DNA of 64,000 nucleotides from Datisca glomerata (Eukaryota > Streptophyta > Magnoliopsida > Cucurbitales > Datiscaceae): contig QANY01008723.1 of assembly GCA_003255025.1 (NCBI GenBank), forward strand, positions 1,426,001-1,490,000, read 5' to 3'. The notes under the pieces are model-generated. The model was not told the DNA's origin. It ran no database searches and saw only the letters and a list, made by a program, of their open reading frames with translations. Shown here piece after piece: positions 59,641 through 64,000 of this stretch (within the stretch, counting starts at the first letter, position 1; every line of letters starts with the position of its first letter). The translations under genes were made by a program, and so were the position numbers.

Positions 59641-59918
59641 GTATGTTCAAAGTTATACCGATCGAATCCTGGTTCGGCTGGTTTGTCCGTTCTGAAGTCC
59701 CTACCATGGAGTTCATTGATTTATAAAAAAATAACAGTTTTTGTTCAGTGTTTTTCATCAATCGTTAAACCCGATCAAATGGAAACCTATAAAAACTACA
59801 ATTATAAAGTCGTGATGGGCCTACCTATTTCAAGCAGGAGTATGATGGAATTTGTGAATAGCAGCACCTTTATATATATATATATATATAATTCATCACT
59901 TTACAGCATACTAATCTT
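59641..59918. other. unassigned, with a short TA microsatellite
   Basis: Contains an AT run at 59871-59889. A 98-codon plus-strand ORF has no family signature. Confidence 0.35.
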
Positions 59919-60059
59919 GATGTGGACGGTGTAGCGTTAGAATTTTTGGAGTGAATGGATCGTTGCAGGCGCAATCCAACTTCCAGAGGTCATAACTTTT
60001 GACTTGCGTTGACTCACGGGTCGCAAGTGCAGCCCACCTTCCAGAGGTCATAGCTTTTG
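59919..60059 (+). repeat. gypsy 3'-end segment misplaced before RNase H
   Basis: Starts GATGTGGACGGTGTAGCGTT, identical in form to 61685-61705 at the end of the integrase gene. It carries two copies of a ~58-bp unit with TTCCAGAGGTCATA and TTGACTCACGGG. The second ACTCACGGG runs directly into RNase H at 60067. Confidence 0.7.
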
Positions 60060-60400
60060 ATTTAGGTTGACTCACGGGATTGGGGCAGTTTTGAGTCAGA
60101 GTAGCAGACCAATGACCTATTTCAGCAAGAAGTTATCCGGCGCAAAAATTAGATACAATACTTCTGACGTTGAGTTTTATACAATAGTACAGGCTGTGAA
60201 GCATTGGCGTCATTACCTATTTCACATGGAATTCATATTGTATATTGATCATGACTCTTTGAGGCATTTGCACAGACAAGATAAAGTGTCTCCTAGACAT
60301 GAAAGGTGGTGATTATCTCGAGAAATTCACTTTCGTGGTCAAACACAAGACCGGGATAACCAACTGAGTTGTAGATGCATTGAGTCGTAGGAGTAGTCTA
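60060..60400 (+). pseudogene. gypsy RNase H C-terminal half
   Basis: From THGIGAVLSQSSRPMTYFSK through AVKHWRHYLFHMEFILYIDH, the Ty3/gypsy RNase H text, then after a shift KFTFVVKHKTGITN and VDALSRR leading into integrase. The catalytic-Asp start of the domain (CDAS) is missing at the chimeric junction. Confidence 0.85.
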
Positions 60401-61410
60401 TTGGTTGCTATGCGGGTTGAAGTACCTAGTTTTGATTCTTTTTATGATTTTCTTGTTATTGATCCTTATTTCTTTGTGGTTCTCCTAGATACACAGGTTG
60501 GAAAGAAAAAATATTTCTTATTACCTGATGGATTTTTGTTTAAGGGGAACCAACTTTGTATCCCAGATTGTAGCCTGCGATTACAGATTATCAGGGAACT
60601 TCGTGGTGAGGGTCACGTTGGCAGAGATAGGACCTTACAATTGGTGCAGTCGTCGTGCTTTTGGTCGAGTATGCAGAAGGAGGTAGAGAAATATGTGCAA
60701 CAATGCAGAATTTGCCAAGTATCTAAGGGTTCTGCCACTAATGCAGGATTATATAGGTCATTACCAGTTCCTTCTCAGCCTTGGGTGGATATTAGTTTGG
60801 ATTTTGTGTTGGGGTTGCCTCGCACGCGAAGAGGTAATAATTCCATCTATGTTGTTGTGGATCATTTCTCTAAGATGGTTCATTTTACCCCTTGTAAGAA
60901 AACTACTGATGTTGTTCATGTAGCACGATTATTTTTTCGTGAGATATATCGTCTATATGTGTTGTTTGCTTCTATTGTTTCTAATAGATATATCAGATTT
61001 TTTAGTCATTTTTTGCACAACTTATAGAATATGGTTAATACACAACTCAATTTTAGTAGTGCTTATCATCCTCAAATGGATAGATAGACTGAGGTGTCCA
61101 CCAGCTCATTGGGTAATCTGTTGCGCTGTTTGGTTGGTGAACATGTGAAGAGTTGGGACTAGAAATTGTGTCAGGCAGAGTTTGCTCATAACCATGCAGT
61201 CAATCACAGTACCAGTTTCAGTCTTTTTCAGGTGATTTATTTAAACCAACCAAAGGGACCACTCGATTTGATGGTTTTACCGAGTAAGTCTAAGGTCCAA
61301 AGCAAGGCAGAAGAGTTTGTATTTGGTTTGTAGGATGTTCACAGGGCCGTTCATGATAACTTTTGTTCAGCAAATGCATGATATAAACAAAATGCTGATC
61401 AGACGCACAA
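60401..61410 (+). pseudogene. gypsy integrase zinc domain and core
   Basis: 60380-61027 is open for 215 codons: ELRGEGHVGRDRTLQLVQ (His pair), CRICQVSKG (Cys pair), PWVDISLDFVLGLPRTRRGN (first catalytic Asp) and VVVDHFSKMVHFTPCKKT. Then SIVSNRYIRFFSHF, where the second Asp (family SDRD) is Asn. Past stops it reads SAYHPQMDR*TEVST (catalytic Glu) and GNLLRCLVGEHVKSWD, then AEFAHNHAVNHST. Confidence 0.88.
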
Positions 61411-61414
61411 ACAT

Positions 61415-61786
61415 GTGGATTTTGAGATTGGGGATTTCGTGTGGGCAATCCTGACTAAGGATCATTTTTTAGTTAGTGACTGCAACAAGTTGTCTGCTAA
61501 GAAGATTGGACCTCTAAAGTTTATTGAGAAGATCAATCTAAATGACTACTGGTTGAAGCTTCCTAGTCACATTCGTATCGTTGATGTGTTCAATGTTAAA
61601 CATCCGATTCCCTTCCATGGTGATTCTGCTGATGATGATACGGCTGTAAATTCGAGGTCAAATTTTCTCTGCCCTGCGGAGAATGATGTGGACGGTGTAG
61701 CGTTAGAGTTTTTAAAGCGAATGGTTCGTAAGATATCAAATCAGAGGTCAGAAATTTTTACTCGGATTGACTCACGTGGTTCGTAA
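61415..61786 (+). pseudogene. gypsy integrase C-terminal region
   Basis: DFEIGDFVWAILTKDHFLVS, CNKLSAKKIGPLKFIEKINL and KLPSHIRIVDVFNVKHPIPF match the GDFVWAVLTKDRFP..LxARKIGP tail of chromovirus-type gypsy, probably the Reina side. No chromodomain is seen. The last ~30 codons overlap the repeated 3' segment. Confidence 0.82.
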
Positions 61787-62689
61787 AATATCAAATCGAA
61801 ACTCGTTCAGAGATTTACGTGTGTAATTGTAAAAGGTTCTACTCGTTACAGCCTAGTTTCAGGCCCAAAAAGGTCATTTTAGGCACTTTCGGAGGCCCGA
61901 AAGATGTTTTCATAAGTTTTGGACATCTTCATAATTTTACCTTTCTTTTATGTTAAGGGTTTTCTAAGACAGTTTAAATACATGTTTGAGACGTTTTCTC
62001 TCTATAATTCTAATTTTTGGTATTTCGTGATTTATCGAAATTGATGCCTAAATCCTGGTAATCTCAGAATCAAACATGTTTTAGAAGATCGAATTACTAG
62101 TAATCGTGCCCGATTCAACAATGTTTGATATTGTTAACTTTTCTTTGAGGCTTCCGCTACATCAAATCTTGACCCCTTTCTCGCTCTCTCACTTCTCAGT
62201 CTCTAAGTCTCCAACTTTCTCTAAAGATTTCCCACTGTCTCTCTATCGTTGATGAAAAGCTCCTAGGTCAAGGAATCCTTTTGTTGCTGGCAAACTCCAG
62301 CCCTATCTGCCAAGCTTTCTACTTTTCATCACTCAAACGCCGATTTCATTTTTTCTATTGTAAATCAGATTATCATATCTTTTTAATACATTTCTTACCT
62401 GTTACATATAATATGATGGTTAGGGTTTAGCATCTCAGAAATTAAAGGTTTGGTTTGGGTAGCTTAAAAATGGTAAGGTTCTAAATTGTTTTTATGTTCT
62501 GTAATAATTTTATTTATATAAAGCTTCCTTATTGCACGAAACGTTCAGTTTGGTTCGATTAGTATACACTCCATTGTTCAGTTAGATTGTTGTATCACCG
62601 AACTAAAAGTTGTGGTTCAGTTCGATGTTTAGCCACTAAGAAAACTGACCCGTGAACTCCCCCTAACAAAACTACTATCTCAATACACC
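61787..62689. other. 3' flank of the gypsy fragment, possible LTR
   Basis: CT-rich 62170-62250 resembles a transcribed LTR or leader. TTCAGTTTGGTTCGATTAG and related GTTCGGT words at 62540-62640 are common in plant short repeats. No gene was recognised and no LTR boundary could be fixed. Confidence 0.35.
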
Positions 62690-62960
62690 CTTTTAGTACA
62701 TGGCAACATAAAAATGATATTGAACCCAAACCGAATTTTTAACACAAAACTAATTCAGTGCAACATTAAATGCATACCTCAATAGACAATTCATTACATA
62801 GCAACACAAAAGTTGTACCTTTGAACTCAAACCTAGTTTTAACACGCCTAGCCGGTGAGGTGCAACGACGGTGTTCTCCCAACGCCTCCTCTACAAAGGT
62901 TCTCTCAAACAAAACTCATCCCCAAGGCGGGAGGGTAGCATACCCTCAATGTCTAGAGTG
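62690..62960 (-). repeat. repeat segment: ~80-bp unit array plus CGGCTAGGCG block, inverted
   Basis: 62690-62830 carries AGTACATGGCAACA and TTGAACCCAAACCGAATTTT units of the ~80-bp family. 62840-62960 matches 58860-58960 in reverse complement (GCCTAGCCGGTGAGG against the 58.9-kb copy). Confidence 0.5.
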
Positions 62961-63159
62961 GTCGTACCGAGGAGCTATGTCCCCCGCCTAGTACAACGTA
63001 GTCTCGCCTCTAATCCTGCCAGTCCATAGCCTCCCGAACGTTCCCAAGAAACCATACATCCACCCAAGTCTTTGTCGCTTGACTTGGTGGTTTGTGATAT
63101 GATGACTCGTTGTGAGAGTGTAGTGGTGTGTCTACATGTTACATTACAGAGAGTTATTG

Positions 63160-63420
63160 ATGCACCTGTATGGTACACCCACGAGGGTGACATCAATAGT
63201 GCAACTATAGGGGTGACATCCCATGGTGCTGCCATAGGGACGACCCCATGAGTACCTTAGTGGTGGCACCTCAAGGGATGCATCTCAGTGGAAGCACCCC
63301 ATGGGATGCACCTCGCTGGCAGTACCCCAAGGGGTGCACCTCGGTGGCAGTACCCTAAGGGGTGCACCTCGGTGGCAGTACCTCAAGGGGTGCACCTCAC
63401 CGGTGACACTCAATGGTACA
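63160..63420. repeat. 28-bp minisatellite (GGGGTGCACCTCGGTGGCAG)
   Basis: At least five head-to-tail units from about 63275 to 63414, each with GG(G/A)(G/A)TGCA(C/T)CTC.GTGG.AG and a CACC/TACC end. Looser relatives (GGTGACATC, CCATGGTGC) extend back to 63160. The unit is not a multiple of three, and the short translated repeats are not protein-coding evidence. Confidence 0.8.
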
Positions 63421-63612
63421 TTTTTTGTGGAGACACTCCCGATACACCGTAAGAGTTACACTTTACATGTAGTCAACGTTGAGTTCGTCAACCTAAGTAC
63501 CCAACTTTCCAAGGCAGACATAAAAACTGCCTTTCATTCCCACACCAACCTCTCAAACGACATTTTCACTTTCTTTTTATCTGTGTCAGAGCAGGGAATA
63601 CTCAGAGCTGCG

Positions 63613-63806
63613 ATGATGGCTCCCACTGAAATTGTCGTCGAAGTTTTTGTTCTCTTGGTTTTATACTGTGGAATTGATCTTTTTAAGCAAAAACCATGTT
63701 CAGATTTCTCTAACTTGGAACCTATCAAATTGAATTTAGTCCATGGTCTGATGTCCCCAACGAGAGAGATAGCGAGAATCTGTTGCAGAAATCAGAGGTT
63801 TTGTGG
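63613..63806 (+). pseudogene. strictosidine synthase-like (SSL) gene, first exon
   Basis: ATG 63613 (a second at 63616) gives MMAPTEIVVEVFVLLVLYCG, a hydrophobic N-terminal anchor, then IDLFKQKPCSDFSNLEPIKL. After a one-base shift at about 63740 it continues PWSDVPNERDSENLLQKSEV. Known SSL (adipocyte plasma-membrane-associated-protein-like) proteins begin this way: signal anchor, YCGIDPFK, SEFP.F, PPWSEVP.E.D.EN.LQKSEV. The donor site is probably GTATTG at 63807 (or GTTTTG at 63798), and the intron runs to the window end. The frameshift suggests a pseudogene or a base error. SSL proteins are six-blade propeller enzymes or hydrolase-like proteins of the secretory pathway; this copy's substrate is unknown. 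Confidence 0.65.
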
Positions 63807-64000
63807 GTATTGTCATTTTTTTCTATTTAAGAATTTTGGTTTCTTCATTAATGGAATCTACTTGCAAAAATAATTACTAAATTGAGTATTAGAGTCTTAG
63901 ACATGCTATTACCATTTCAGTTTGAATATTGTTGTATTATGTATTATGATAATTTACAATTTAGACCGTTACGACCTGTTATTTCCCGCGACGTGGTATT
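63807..64000 (+). other. start of the first intron of the SSL gene
   Basis: AT-rich, begins GTATTGTCATTTTTTTC. No acceptor or second exon appears before the end of the window. Confidence 0.45.

Noticed and set aside
60067..61027. Long open gypsy RNase H/integrase pieces as a live element
   Set aside because: RNase H lacks its first catalytic block, the second integrase Asp is Asn, and there are stops after 61027.
1..64000. tRNA, rRNA or small-RNA genes
   Set aside because: No cloverleaf A/B-box pair or rRNA-like block stood out by eye; a tRNA covariance search would be needed to exclude weak ones.

Overview
This window is plant nuclear DNA, almost certainly from a eudicot. It is AT-rich and packed with decayed retroelements. 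Every coding stretch but one is a fragment of a transposable or virus-derived element, with stops and frameshifts. I saw no rRNA, tRNA, CRISPR array or bacterial-type operon. The one convincing host-gene piece is at the right edge: the first exon of a strictosidine-synthase-like (SSL) gene starting at 63613, with one frameshift, running off the window.

Layout. 1-4040: a Ty1/copia pol pseudogene (+), cut in its RNase H by a solo LTR of the Athila-like family (2451-3980, target duplication TTTGC/TTCGC). 4041-6780: AT-rich sequence ending in an ~80-bp tandem array. 6780-9290: two truncated gypsy 5' ends (+), each LTR, primer site and gag. 9290-9430: a CACTA-type terminus. 10119-21557: a structurally complete Athila-like Ty3/gypsy element (-) with two LTRs, primer site, gag, protease, RT, RNase H, integrase, an env-position ORF and a polypurine tract, flanked by GTCAC.

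21558-25530: an intron-bearing plant mobile domain (PMD) gene on the + strand, into whose 5' part the Athila-like element inserted. It converges on a minus-strand Tat-lineage pol (26660-30520), from which it is separated by a 62-66 bp tandem array. An LTR (30526-30893) follows, then a second plus-strand accessory ORF (31547-31855) facing a second minus-strand Tat pol (32040-35960). Two neighbouring Tat-type elements thus seem to carry different antisense cargo genes. This is the most interesting part of the window.

36000-40130: a CACTA-like end and unassigned DNA. 40130-49151: the 5' half of an Ogre-type element (-): LTR, Arg-tRNA-type primer site, ORF1, gag, protease and truncated RT. 49152-52018: a second copia fragment with its 3' LTR. 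53535-58460: a decayed pararetrovirus-like (Caulimoviridae-type) polyprotein (-). 58490-59640: dispersed repeats and an LTR promoter fragment. 59919-61840: a gypsy RNase H/integrase fragment (+) with an odd 5' junction. 61840-63600: repeats, then the SSL gene.

The genes do not work together as a pathway. The window records layered insertion, truncation and C-to-T/G-to-A decay. All family names come from reading translated motifs and remembered family consensus; no search was run.
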